Shown here in pieces: positions 35,415-44,167 of a stretch of DNA of 64,000 nucleotides. The stretch spans positions 806,001 through 870,000 of the forward strand of contig NZ_JBBYXI010000001.1 in the NCBI RefSeq assembly GCF_039655745.1. Direction: 5' to 3'. Origin of the DNA: Hohaiivirga grylli. GTDB lineage: Bacteria > Pseudomonadota > Alphaproteobacteria > Rhizobiales > Beijerinckiaceae. The translations under genes and the position numbers were made by a program. The stretch's first letter is position 1. Each line of letters opens with the position of its first letter. The notes under the pieces are model-generated. The model ran no database searches and was not told where the DNA came from. It was given only the letters and a program-made list of their open reading frames with translations.

Positions 35415-36434
35415 TTATCTGCCTGCATTCTCTTTAAGAATTGCGTCAAATATCGCACCGTCTGCAAAGTGTTTTTGCTGGGCTGCGGCCCAGCCACCAA
35501 AATCTTTGTCTATTGTCAGCAGCTCAACTTTCGGGAACTGGGAAAGAACGGTTGGATCTATACCCTCCGGTGAAGAGGGACGATAATGATGTTTTGCAAT
35601 GATTTTTTGTGCTTCAGGGGTGTAGAGAAACTCCAGATAGGCCTGTGCGATTTTACCTGTCTTATGCTTTTCAGCATTCCCGTCGACGATGGCAACCGGG
35701 GGCTCAGCCAGAATTGATATGGAGGGAGCAACAATTTCAAACTTATCTTTGCCAAACTCATTGAGCGCAAGCAAAGCCTCATTCTCCCATGCAATCAGAA
35801 CATCTCCCATATTACGCTGAGCAAAGGTTGTGGTTGCACCTCTTGCGCCCGTATCAAGCACAGGAACGTTTTTGAAGATGGCTTTAAGGAATTCCTTTGC
35901 CTGTCCCTCATCATTTAATTTCTTCATTGAATAGCCCCAGGCTGCCAGATAATTCCATCGGGCACCGCCTGAAGTTTTGGGATTTGGGGTAATAACCTGA
36001 ATGCCGGGTTTCGCGAGATCATCCCAATCCTTGATCGCTTGGGGATTATCTTTGCGGACCAGAAAAACAATGGTTGATGTGTAAGGGGATGAGTTATGCG
36101 GAAGACGCTTTTGCCACTCAGCAGGCAGCTTGCCAGTCGCTTTTGCAATCTCGTCAATATCTGCAGCAAGGGCCAATGTGACCACATCGGCCTCCAACCC
36201 GTCAATCACGGAGCGTGCCTGTTTGCCAGAGCCTCCGTGAGAGGTACGGATATTGATTGTTTCACCCGTTTCCTTCTTCCATTTTTCCGTGAAAATCTGA
36301 TTGATTTCTTTGTAAAGCTCACGGGTCGGGTCGTAAGAGACGTTTAGAAGTTGTGTCTGGGCAAAAGCTGCTGCCGTACCCATGCAAAACAGGAGAGCAG
36401 ATGTCGTAAAAAGTTTAATCCCGCGACGTAACAT
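35415..36434 (-). CDS. sbp: Sulfate ABC transporter substrate-binding protein
   Basis: Periplasmic sulfate/thiosulfate-binding protein of 339 residues. Signal peptide (RRGIKLFTTSALLFCMGTAAAFAQ) followed by the family core: LNVSYDPTRELYKEIN, SHGGSGKQARSVIDGLEADVVTLALA, and TPNPKTSGGARWNYLAAWGY with the anion-binding segments. AGGAG is 8 nt before the ATG at 36434. The matching permease and ATPase genes (cysTWA) lie 6 kb away on the opposite strand. It sits between metZ and folP on the - strand, which fits a sulfur-assimilation role. Confidence 0.93.
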   Translation of the reverse strand: MLRRGIKLFTTSALLFCMGTAAAFAQTQLLNVSYDPTRELYKEINQIFTEKWKKETGETINIRTSHGGSGKQARSVIDGLEADVVTLALAADIDEIAKATGKLPAEWQKRLPHNSSPYTSTIVFLVRKDNPQAIKDWDDLAKPGIQVITPNPKTSGGARWNYLAAWGYSMKKLNDEGQAKEFLKAIFKNVPVLDTGARGATTTFAQRNMGDVLIAWENEALLALNEFGKDKFEIVAPSISILAEPPVAIVDGNAEKHKTGKIAQAYLEFLYTPEAQKIIAKHHYRPSSPEGIDPTVLSQFPKVELLTIDKDFGGWAAAQQKHFADGAIFDAILKENAGR

Positions 36435-36461
36435 GGTTTTTCTCCTGATTTTGTTCAAACT

Positions 36462-37646
36462 TCAGATGGCTTCCAATGCCTGTACGATATCTTCTATCTG
36501 GTCCTCAAAATGTTCAAGTCCAATAGAAAGTCGTAAAAACCCTTCTGAAATACCAAGAACTTCTCTTTCTTCCGGCTTAAAGCTCATATGTGTTGTCGTT
36601 GCCGGATGAGTGATAATGCTTTTTGCATCACCCAGATTATTTGAAATGCGGATCAGTTTGAGCGCATTCAGAAAACGGAATGCTTCTGCACGTCCACCCT
36701 TCACTTCCAAACCAATCATTGTTGAATGACCGCTCATTTGCTGCCTGATGAGGTCAGCCTGTGGGTGATCAGCCCGCCCGGGATAGACGATGCGCTTAAT
36801 TTTAGGATGTGCTGCCAGAGCGTCAGCCACTCTTGCCGCATTTTGAGACTGCCGTTCTACACGGACTGCAAGTGTCTCAAGTCCTTTGAGTAAAACCCAT
36901 GCATTAAATGGTGAAATCGTTGGCCCGGTGAGACGAACAAAAGGCCAGATGGTTTCCTCAATGAATGTCCTGGTGCCAAGGATCACACCGCCCAGACAGC
37001 GACCTTGTCCATCAATGTGTTTGGTTGCAGAGTAAACCACACAATCAGCACCTAGTTTAAGGGGCTTCTGAAAGAGCGGTGTTGCGAAAACATTATCAAC
37101 TGTCAGTGTGGCACCGGCAGCATGGGCAATATCGGCAACGGCTTGAATATCAATGATTTCAAGTGTCGGATTTGCAGGGCTTTCCAAAAAGAAGACTTTT
37201 GTCTCAGGTCGTACAGCTGCCTTCCAGGCATTGATATCTCTGCCGTCAACCAGTGTTGAGGTTACACCAAAACGGGCCAGAAGATCGGTAATGACATTGC
37301 GGTTTGAACCAAACATGGCTCTGGCAGCCACGATATGGTCACCTGCTTTAACCTGTGCGACCAATGCGGCGGTAACAGCTGCCATACCTGTTGCGGTAGC
37401 TTGGGCGGCTTCTGCACCTTCAAGAGCAGCCATACGTTCTTCAAATATGGTGACTGTGGGGTTTGCGTAACGCGAATAACTATAACCCGGTTCTTCATTT
37501 AGGAAACGGCGTTCTGCCTGTTCTGCCGTTTCATAAATGAAACCCTGAGTCATATAGAGAGCTTCACTCGTTTCTCCAAACTGAGAACGTGAAGTTCCAT
37601 CGTGAATAAGAGCCGTTTCTGGACGATAAGTTTTACGACACGACAT
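36462..37646 (-). CDS. metZ: O-succinylhomoserine sulfhydrylase
   Basis: PLP enzyme making homocysteine directly from O-succinylhomoserine and sulfide. The 394 residues carry YSRYANPTVTIFEERMAALEGAE, the phosphate loop ATATGMAAV, and the Schiff-base lysine in YSATKHIDGQGRCLGG. The TSEALYMTQGFIYETAEQAERRF start is typical of MetZ rather than MetB/MetC. AAGGAA is 8 nt before the ATG at 37646. It lies 27 nt ahead of sbp, so sulfate uptake and sulfide fixation are likely co-expressed. Confidence 0.93.
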   Translation of the reverse strand: MSCRKTYRPETALIHDGTSRSQFGETSEALYMTQGFIYETAEQAERRFLNEEPGYSYSRYANPTVTIFEERMAALEGAEAAQATATGMAAVTAALVAQVKAGDHIVAARAMFGSNRNVITDLLARFGVTSTLVDGRDINAWKAAVRPETKVFFLESPANPTLEIIDIQAVADIAHAAGATLTVDNVFATPLFQKPLKLGADCVVYSATKHIDGQGRCLGGVILGTRTFIEETIWPFVRLTGPTISPFNAWVLLKGLETLAVRVERQSQNAARVADALAAHPKIKRIVYPGRADHPQADLIRQQMSGHSTMIGLEVKGGRAEAFRFLNALKLIRISNNLGDAKSIITHPATTTHMSFKPEEREVLGISEGFLRLSIGLEHFEDQIEDIVQALEAI

Positions 37647-37701
37647 GATGACATTTCCTTTGGTGTTGTCTTCACTCAACTATATAACGCCGTTCGTAAT
37701 A

Positions 37702-37717
37702 AAGAACAATCGTTCTT
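37702..37717. promoter_or_regulatory. Inverted repeat upstream of metZ
   Basis: AAGAAC-AATC-GTTCTT, 55 nt upstream of the metZ start and in its promoter region. Possible operator; no regulator identified. Confidence 0.35.
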
Positions 37718-37880
37718 GTTGAAGAATTTTTAGGATTGTTATTTCTTGCCTTAAGTTTTCATTGAGTGGCTATCAACAGGTTGTATTTTCCATTGACTGA
37801 GTAAGTTTTGAGTTCAATGGTGATTTCGTTATTAAAGGGTAGATAAGTATATTTTTTAAACTCTACATAGGGGTATTATT

Positions 37881-38588
37881 GTGTTTTCTTTCATTTCTCG
37901 GCGTCTGTTAATCGTCGCAACTGTTTTTTTATCGGTCGGTGCACTGACAGCATGTGGCGACAAGGAACCAGAACAGCGTAAGGCTTTCATTGAGTTCTTG
38001 CAAAAGGATGTTATTCCGCGTGCGCCTAATGTCATTTATATGAAGGACGAGCAGAAAAAAGCTTTTGGTCCTTATGCTGATCATTATCAGCTGATTCTTG
38101 ATTTCAACACGACCCAGAATGAAACGACAAGCGTGATGAACAAGTTCAGCGCCTTGCGTAGCAAAATGACAAATATGCAGGGTATTCAGCAGAACTGGAA
38201 AGAAATTTCCGAGCTCCGCAATGTTCTGATGAATAAGGTTATTGCTGATCTGAAAGTGAACCTTGAGAAGATCAAGGGACAAGTCGCTGCTTTGAAGCAG
38301 CCTGATGATCTGAAGCCAGTTTTTGCTGAAGCCTTTAGTAAGTCAGTTGAAATGCCAGCTAGCCTGTTTGCAAATGCTGCCCCTGCAATTGATACGACAA
38401 TGCAGGCTCTGGAAGCGCTGGGTAAGTTCCTTGATGACAATAAGAGCAAGCTCACAATTTCTGGTATGACAGTGAATACAAACGACAATAAGCTGAGAGC
38501 TGAGCTTCAGACATTGATGAACACTTATAATCAGTCAGCTATGGCACTGTTGCAGGCCATGAAGCCATTGATGTCAATGGGGCGTTAA
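37881..38588 (+). CDS. DUF3053 family lipoprotein
   Basis: 235 residues. The lipoprotein signal ends in LTAC|GDKEPEQRKAFIEFLQ; the Cys would be lipidated. GDKEPEQRKAFI and LKQPDDLKPVFAEAFSK match E. coli YiaF (DUF3053), an envelope protein of unknown function. The body is mostly helical. It starts with GTG, preceded by AGGGG at good spacing. Monocistronic, with its own terminator. DUF3053 is better known from Gammaproteobacteria, so its presence here is of some note. Confidence 0.87.
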   Translation: MFSFISRRLLIVATVFLSVGALTACGDKEPEQRKAFIEFLQKDVIPRAPNVIYMKDEQKKAFGPYADHYQLILDFNTTQNETTSVMNKFSALRSKMTNMQGIQQNWKEISELRNVLMNKVIADLKVNLEKIKGQVAALKQPDDLKPVFAEAFSKSVEMPASLFANAAPAIDTTMQALEALGKFLDDNKSKLTISGMTVNTNDNKLRAELQTLMNTYNQSAMALLQAMKPLMSMGR

Positions 38589-38610
38589 TCCCTTCAAGGC
38601 TAAGAGATTG

Positions 38611-38636
38611 AACCCCGCTTTTCAGCGGGGTTTTTT
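38611..38636. terminator. Terminator after the DUF3053 gene
   Basis: AACCCCGC stem with GCGGGG plus a 6-T run; also placed to stop the convergent LysR gene. Confidence 0.92.
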
Positions 38637-38639
38637 ATA

Positions 38640-39533
38640 TTATCGTTTAACTTTGACCGTATCAATAAAAGCTCGCAATGCTGCGGATATCCGGTTGCGA
38701 CTTGGGTAGTACAGATAAAAACTGGATGATTGTGTGGTCCAGTCTTCCAACACTCTGATGAGTGAACCCTGCTCAAGATACGGTTTGGCATAGTCTTCAA
38801 ATGTATAAGCCAAACCAATCCCATCGTCTGCAAGTTTAAGCATGGCCGGATGGTTATGAGATAATGTGATAGACCCTTTGACTGCAATCTGAATATCCCG
38901 ACCATCCTTCGAAAATTCCCATTGATAGATTTTACCGCTGGGAAAACGCATTCTGATGCAGTCGTGCTTTAACAGATCATGCGGTGTCTGGGGGATGCCA
39001 TTCTTTTCTAAATAATCCGGCGAACCGACAACAGTAAACCGCTGCCCCATATCTATTGGAACTGCAATCATATCCTGTTCCAGCCTTTCACTGAACCGTA
39101 TGCCTGCATCAAAACCTTTTTGAACGATATCCACCAGCTCTGCATCAGAGACGAGTTCTAGGGTTATGGATGGAAACTGCCTTCTGAAATCTCGGATTAA
39201 GGGCGCAAGAACCAACTGTATTGCAGACTGTGGGGCAGAAATACGTATATGTCCGGAGGGCGTATTCTTGAATGCATTCGTTGCTTCAAGAGCATTATTT
39301 ATATCCAGAAGGGCAGGCTGTAGTTTTTTTAACAGGGTCTCACCAGCTTCCGTCAGAGAAACACTTCTGGTGGTGCGATTGAGAAGTCTGATGTCCAGAT
39401 GTTCTTCTAAATTACGAATACGATGGCTCAGGGCTGAGGGTGAAATTTGCAGTTCGATTGCAGCTCTTCTGAAATTAAGATGAGTTGCAATACTTGAGAA
39501 GGCCACCAGATTGGTTAGGTTCTCACTTTTCAT
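38640..39533 (-). CDS. LysR family transcriptional regulator
   Basis: 297 residues: N-terminal winged helix (LTNLVAFSSIATHLNFRRAAIELQISPSALSHRIRNLEEHLDIRLLNRTTRSVSLTEAG) and a C-terminal periplasmic-binding-fold effector domain. The sequence resembles the large DsdC/CrgA-like group with SALSHRIRNLE. It is divergent from the aldo/keto reductase gene, the classic LysR layout, with an inverted repeat between. The effector is unknown. Confidence 0.93.
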   Translation of the reverse strand: MKSENLTNLVAFSSIATHLNFRRAAIELQISPSALSHRIRNLEEHLDIRLLNRTTRSVSLTEAGETLLKKLQPALLDINNALEATNAFKNTPSGHIRISAPQSAIQLVLAPLIRDFRRQFPSITLELVSDAELVDIVQKGFDAGIRFSERLEQDMIAVPIDMGQRFTVVGSPDYLEKNGIPQTPHDLLKHDCIRMRFPSGKIYQWEFSKDGRDIQIAVKGSITLSHNHPAMLKLADDGIGLAYTFEDYAKPYLEQGSLIRVLEDWTTQSSSFYLYYPSRNRISAALRAFIDTVKVKR

Positions 39534-39563
39534 TGATGAAAATTTCTCAATAGGTCATGAATA

Positions 39564-39585
39564 ATTGTGCGGATTATAGCACAAT
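39564..39585. promoter_or_regulatory. Candidate LysR operator
   Basis: Perfect inverted repeat ATTGTGC-N8-GCACAAT in the 119-nt divergent region between the LysR gene and the aldo/keto reductase gene. The size fits a LysR-type site. Confidence 0.55.
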
Positions 39586-39652
39586 CCTGAGTGGTGCATA
39601 GTAACTCTTCGGATGTCGCAAAGGGCGTTTATCTGGGAAGCAGGAGTTGGTT

Positions 39653-40645
39653 ATGCAGAAAAGAAAAATTGAAGCGCTCGAACAGGATGTCTCTGCCATC
39701 GGTTTGGGATGTATGGGAATGTCAGAATTCTACGGCACTTCTGATGATGCCCAGTCCTTAGATACGCTGGAGTTCGCTTTTGAAAATGGCATCAACTTCT
39801 TTGATACTGCGGATATGTATGGCACAGGTCATAATGAAGAGCTGCTCGCAAAATTTATAAAGGGGAAGCGAGAACAGCTTGTTATGGGAACAAAGTTTGG
39901 CATTGTCCGAAAGCCGGATGCTTATGAGCGAACTGTTGATAATAGCCCCGCCTATATCAAACAGGCTTGTGAAGCGTCTCTTAAACGATTGGGAACGGAT
40001 TACATTGACCTTTATTATTGCCATCGCCGTAATCAGGACACCCCTATCGAAGAAATGATGGAGGCTTTAGCTGGCTTGGTTAAGGCCGGTAAAATCAAGG
40101 GAATTGGCTTGTCTGAAGTGACTGCTGAGACATTGCGGCGTGCGCATGCTGTACACCCGGTTTCCGTCATTCAGAGTGAGTACTCCTTGTGGAGCCGTGT
40201 CGCTGAAGACGATGTTTTGCCGACATGCCGTGAACTAGGGGTGACCTTCGTTGCCTATTCCCCGCTTGGGAGAGGTTTTCTGAGTGGGAAGATCCCAAAT
40301 ATCAATGCACTGGAAGCCGGTGATTTCAGGCGCTTTAATCCAAGGTTCTCGGAAGAAGCCCTTAAGCAGAATTTTGCCTTGGCAGAGCAGTTGAAAGAGG
40401 TTGCTGAACAGAAAAAGGCGACCGAAGCTCAGTTGGCGCTGGCCTGGTTATTAGCCAAACACGACAATGTTGTTCCTATTCCCGGAACGCGAAATAAAGA
40501 TCGTCTTTTGGAAAATATTGGTGCAGCAGATGTCATGCTCACAGCAGAGGATATTGCTGCTCTGGATCAGATATTTACCCCTGATAAAGTGATAGGTGCA
40601 CGCTATCCCGATAACGGAGTTGTCGGGATAGAAACACCAGTTTAA
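39653..40645 (+). CDS. Aldo/keto reductase
   Basis: 330-residue NADPH-dependent TIM-barrel oxidoreductase. The catalytic tetrad is visible: Asp and Tyr in FFDTADMYGTGHNEE, Lys in VMGTKFG, His in DLYYCHRRNQDTP. The cofactor loop is PIPGTRNKDRLLENI. It resembles the YakC/AKR13-like group with IGLGCMGMSEFYG near the start. AGGAG precedes the ATG at 39653 by 6 nt. Probably induced by the divergent LysR regulator. Confidence 0.93.
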   Translation: MQKRKIEALEQDVSAIGLGCMGMSEFYGTSDDAQSLDTLEFAFENGINFFDTADMYGTGHNEELLAKFIKGKREQLVMGTKFGIVRKPDAYERTVDNSPAYIKQACEASLKRLGTDYIDLYYCHRRNQDTPIEEMMEALAGLVKAGKIKGIGLSEVTAETLRRAHAVHPVSVIQSEYSLWSRVAEDDVLPTCRELGVTFVAYSPLGRGFLSGKIPNINALEAGDFRRFNPRFSEEALKQNFALAEQLKEVAEQKKATEAQLALAWLLAKHDNVVPIPGTRNKDRLLENIGAADVMLTAEDIAALDQIFTPDKVIGARYPDNGVVGIETPV

Positions 40646-40661
40646 CCAGAGAGGGCGGGGC

Positions 40662-42011
40662 CTATAGAAGGGTCCCGCTCAAGACCGCAACAGCGACGCT
40701 GAAATAGATGATGAGGCCGGTGACATCGACAAGGGTTGCGACGAATGGTGCCGAAGCGCTGGCCGGGTCAAAACCTATCCTTTGCAGAATGAACGGCAGC
40801 ATTGAGCCTGTAAATGAGCCGAACGTAACAATTCCGACCAAGGCAAAGCCAACTGTAATGGCAATCAGAACCCAGTGCTCACCGTAATCATAGAATCCGG
40901 CTTTTTGCCAGATGATGATACGGATAACGCCAATAGCACCAAGAATGGCGCCAAGAGTTATACCCGTTGGAATTTCCCTTAAGGCAACGCGCCACCAGTC
41001 GCGTAAGCGAATTTCCTGGAGGGCTAAGCTGCGGATCAGCAAGGATGTTGCCTGTGAGCCCGAGTTACCACCTGAGCTCATGATCAGGGGAATGAAGAGG
41101 GTCAGAACAATCGCTTTTTCCAGAGCGATCTCATAATGCTGCATGGCGCTTGCCGTCAGCATTTCACCCAGAAAGAGTGCAGCCAGCCAGCCAGCCCGCT
41201 TCCTGATCATGCTGAAGAAGCCAATCTTCATGTAAGGCTTGTCGAGCGTTTCCATACCACCGAATTTGAGGGCATCATCGGTGCTGTCCTCAATCATCGC
41301 ATCGATCATATCGTCGACGGTGACAATGCCGAGAATATGGCGGCTCTCATCGACAACAGGTAATGCCAGCATGTTATGGCGGCGAATTTCGTGAGCCACA
41401 TCTGCCTGATCTTCCAGAGGTGAGACGGTCACAAGTGTATCGGTCTGGGCAACGCTGAGTACAGGATCATCCGGTTCGCCCGTAATCAGACGACGCAAGG
41501 TCACAACGGTTTGAAGTGTGCCGTTATCCGGATCAAGGACATAAATCGCGTAAACAGTTTCGCGCGTTCCCTGTACACGTTTAACCAGATCGAGAGTCTG
41601 GCCAACAGTCCAGTCACCGGGAACAGACACAAACTCGGTTGTCATAAGACTACCCGCTGTTCGTTCCGGGTAGCGCATCAGCTTTTGAATTGCGATGCGG
41701 ACTTTATGGTCAAGGCCGGAGATCAGCCGGGCACGGCTTGTCTCATCCAGTTCCTGAAAAATATCTGTCAGACGGTCGTTCGCGACTTCATTAAGGAGAC
41801 GCACAGCAACGTTCGGGCGCATCTCGTTAATAATTTCGGGAGCATTCTGAAGTTCAGGCTGTTCGAGAATTTCGATAGCCTGTTCTTGGGGCAGAACAGC
41901 CAGAAGGGAAGCAGCATCTGCTGGCTCAAATGTATTAAGATGCTCAACTGCGTCGGCACTGGTGTAACCGGCAAGAGCTGCAGCTTCCATATTGAAACGG
42001 TCGGTATTCAT
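40662..42011 (-). CDS. mgtE: Magnesium transporter MgtE
   Basis: Homodimeric Mg2+ channel of 449 residues, the family norm. The N-terminal superhelical MgtE_N domain (about 20-130, repeats like AVEHLNTFEPADAASLLAVLP) is followed by two CBS domains (about 135-260; LPVVDESRHILGIVTVDDMIDAM) that sense cytosolic Mg2+, and a C-terminal five-helix membrane domain (MSSGGNSGSQATSLLIRSLA is the pore signature). The ATG at 42011 is preceded by AGGCGAG, which lies in a leader hairpin that may control translation. Confidence 0.95.
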   Translation of the reverse strand: MNTDRFNMEAAALAGYTSADAVEHLNTFEPADAASLLAVLPQEQAIEILEQPELQNAPEIINEMRPNVAVRLLNEVANDRLTDIFQELDETSRARLISGLDHKVRIAIQKLMRYPERTAGSLMTTEFVSVPGDWTVGQTLDLVKRVQGTRETVYAIYVLDPDNGTLQTVVTLRRLITGEPDDPVLSVAQTDTLVTVSPLEDQADVAHEIRRHNMLALPVVDESRHILGIVTVDDMIDAMIEDSTDDALKFGGMETLDKPYMKIGFFSMIRKRAGWLAALFLGEMLTASAMQHYEIALEKAIVLTLFIPLIMSSGGNSGSQATSLLIRSLALQEIRLRDWWRVALREIPTGITLGAILGAIGVIRIIIWQKAGFYDYGEHWVLIAITVGFALVGIVTFGSFTGSMLPFILQRIGFDPASASAPFVATLVDVTGLIIYFSVAVAVLSGTLL

Positions 42012-42012
42012 G

Positions 42013-42079
42013 GGCTCGCCTTTATTTCGATCTGCCGTCTTACGCAGATCATGCGAGCCACCGGGGCTAGACCATGATC
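42013..42079 (-). promoter_or_regulatory. mgtE leader with sequestering and anti-sequestering hairpins
   Basis: On the mgtE transcript the sequence just before the ATG (GCGAGCC, 42013-42019) pairs with GGCTCGC (42053-42059); inside is a second 7-bp stem (42029-42035 with 42044-42050). This masks the ribosome site. An alternative hairpin pairs 42047-42053 with 42073-42079 (7 bp), with an inner AGCC/GGCT stem (42056-42059/42065-42068). It uses bases of both stems of the first structure, so the two exclude each other. This looks like a riboswitch expression platform. I do not recognise the M-box consensus. Confidence 0.55.
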
Positions 42080-42149
42080 GCCTGAGACGGCTTAAACAAT
42101 CGACTGTAACTGTCGCTTGGCATGGGGTTGAGAACTCCGGGTTGATGAA

Positions 42150-42183
42150 GCTTTTGCAAGGAGGGAAATCTTGTTGCAAAAGC
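42150..42183 (-). other. Hairpin in the far mgtE leader
   Basis: Perfect 10-bp stem (GCTTTTGCAA/TTGCAAAAGC) with a 14-nt loop, 139 nt upstream of the mgtE start, no T-run. Possibly part of a ligand-sensing leader or a divergent regulatory site. The rest of the 378-nt gap to cysT shows no gene. Confidence 0.5.
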
Positions 42184-42389
42184 AGGGCGAAAGTGATCTC
42201 GTTCCCAGTTAATGTCAACCCCTATCTGTTATATTTTACGACAAAGTGACATTTGTTCATTTACATAGGGCGAAGGTCGGGCTTGGCACCTCCTTGTATT
42301 TAATTTTCAACTTTCCAGATAGAGTTTGTGCGGTTACAAGTGCATTCGTCGTAGATGATTGTGTCCATCGTTCATTCGCAGGGAATTAC

Positions 42390-43277
42390 GTGACAGCGCA
42401 GTTACCAGATACAATCGGGACAAGCCCCCCCGTTATGAAAAAGCGTAAGTCTCTGGTGCAGCCCAGTGCCTTGCCCGGGTTCGGACTGGCTTTTGGCTAT
42501 ACGATTTTATATCTCAGCCTGATTGTCCTCATTCCTCTCGCTGTTCTGATCACACAGGTTTCCCTGTCCGGGTGGCAGGTGATGTGGCAGGCTTTGACGG
42601 ATGAGCGGACCGTGGCGGCACTTAGGGTGTCTTTTGGTATTTCTCTGGCAGCTGCTCTGGTTGATGCAATTGTTGGATTTCTGATTGCCTGGGTTCTGAC
42701 CCGTTATAAATTCCCGGGGCACAAGCTGCTTGATGCAGTTGTAGATCTGCCCTTTGCCCTGCCGACAGCTGTGGCCGGTATTGCTTTAGTTACATTGTAT
42801 AGTGCCAATGGCTGGATTGGCAGCCTGTTATCTCCTCTCGGAATAGAGGTTGCCTATACGCGACTGGGTATCTTTATTGCGCTGGTTTTTGTCGGGCTTC
42901 CGTTTTCCGTTCGTACTGTGCAGCCACTGATTGCCGAGATTGACCGCGAGCAGGAAGAGGCGGCCGCAACACTTGGTGCCAGTCGTGCGCGCACAATCTG
43001 GACGGTTCTTATTCCACCGATGATTCCTGCAATTCTAACAGGGTTCGCTCTGGCTTTTGCACGCGCTGTTGGTGAGTATGGGTCGGTTATCTTTATTGCC
43101 GGAAACAAGCCTTATGTTTCAGAGATTGCTCCATTGCTGATTGTTATCCGATTAGAAGAATATAACCTGCCGGGAGCTATGGCGATTGCAACAATCATGT
43201 TGATGTTGTCCTTCTTCACTCTGCTCTTCATCAATCTGTTGCAGGCATACAGCCGCAGGAGGTTTGGTGATGTCTGA
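42390..43277 (+). CDS. cysT: Sulfate ABC transporter permease CysT
   Basis: Inner-membrane permease of the sulfate/thiosulfate importer, six membrane helices, with LPGFGLAFGYTILYLSLIVLIPLA, LPFALPTAVAGIALVTLYS and the EAA-type loop EEAAATLGASRARTIWTVLIPP. The GTG at 42390 has AGGGA at 5-nt spacing and gives 295 residues; an in-frame ATG at 42435 would give 280 residues, closer to E. coli CysT, but lacks a ribosome site. The gene overlaps cysW by 8 nt. The binding protein is encoded at a distance. Confidence 0.93.
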   Translation: MTAQLPDTIGTSPPVMKKRKSLVQPSALPGFGLAFGYTILYLSLIVLIPLAVLITQVSLSGWQVMWQALTDERTVAALRVSFGISLAAALVDAIVGFLIAWVLTRYKFPGHKLLDAVVDLPFALPTAVAGIALVTLYSANGWIGSLLSPLGIEVAYTRLGIFIALVFVGLPFSVRTVQPLIAEIDREQEEAAATLGASRARTIWTVLIPPMIPAILTGFALAFARAVGEYGSVIFIAGNKPYVSEIAPLLIVIRLEEYNLPGAMAIATIMLMLSFFTLLFINLLQAYSRRRFGDV

Positions 43278-44133
43278 ACAGATTTCTAAAAAATTCCATC
43301 GTGTTGTTGAAGAGACGACACTCATACGGCGGCTTCTGATTGCCATTACGGTTATGTTTTTGGCTCTCGTTTTACTTTTACCACTGGCTTTGGTGTTCTT
43401 TGAAGCATTGTCCCGGGGATGGAATGCTTACTGGGAAAGCTTTGCTGATCCGGATGCGCAGGCCGCTATCTGGCTGACGCTGGTGGTTGCCGGTATTTCC
43501 GTACCCCTTAATCTGATCTTTGGGGTTGCAGCGGCATGGGCCGTTGCCAAATTTGAGTTTCGCGGGAAAAGTCTGCTCATCACTTTGATTGATCTGCCGT
43601 TTTCAGTTTCTCCTGTGGTGGCTGGGCTTATCTATATTCTGCTGTTTGGGGCTCAGGGCGTGTTTGGAAAGTGGCTTTCCGCTTATAATATCCAGATTAT
43701 CTTTGCGCTGCCGGGCATTGTGCTGGCTACCATCTTCGTGACTTTCCCGTTTGTAGCACGTGAGCTTATTCCCCTGATGCAGGAGCAGGGGACCTCTGAA
43801 GAGGAAGCGGCACTGACATTGGGGGCATCGGGGTGGCGCATGTTCTTTACTGTTACATTACCCAATGCTCGGTGGGCTTTACTTTATGGAGTTTTACTCT
43901 GTAATGCCCGGGCAATGGGTGAGTTTGGAGCTGTCTCTGTTGTCTCTGGGCATATTCGCGGATTAACCAATACCATGCCCCTGAATGTTGAGATATTATA
44001 CAACGAGTATAATGCTGTTGCAGCATTTTCCATGGCCTCATTACTTGCGATGCTGGCCATATTGACGCTGGTCGCTAAGGCTTTGCTGGAATGGCATTAT
44101 GGGAATGAGTTATCTGGTCGGGGGGCGCATTGA
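43270..44133 (+). CDS. cysW: Sulfate ABC transporter permease CysW
   Basis: Second permease subunit, 287 residues, six membrane helices. Landmarks: LIDLPFSVSPVVAGLIYILLFG, EEEAALTLGASGWRMFFTVTLPN (ATPase-coupling loop) and ARAMGEFGAVSVVSGHIRG. GGAGG precedes the ATG at 43270, inside the end of cysT, so the two are coupled. cysA follows after 34 nt. Confidence 0.95.
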   Translation: MSEQISKKFHRVVEETTLIRRLLIAITVMFLALVLLLPLALVFFEALSRGWNAYWESFADPDAQAAIWLTLVVAGISVPLNLIFGVAAAWAVAKFEFRGKSLLITLIDLPFSVSPVVAGLIYILLFGAQGVFGKWLSAYNIQIIFALPGIVLATIFVTFPFVARELIPLMQEQGTSEEEAALTLGASGWRMFFTVTLPNARWALLYGVLLCNARAMGEFGAVSVVSGHIRGLTNTMPLNVEILYNEYNAVAAFSMASLLAMLAILTLVAKALLEWHYGNELSGRGAH

Positions 44134-44167
44134 TTGTGTCTGTCGGTTTGGTAATGAAGGAGTAGTC

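Noticed and set aside
37647..37880. SAM-II riboswitch, common upstream of alphaproteobacterial metZ/metA
   Set aside because: The conserved helix and loop sequences are not present on the - strand here.
42012..42245. M-box magnesium riboswitch before mgtE
   Set aside because: The leader is structured, but the conserved M-box core sequences are not recognisable.
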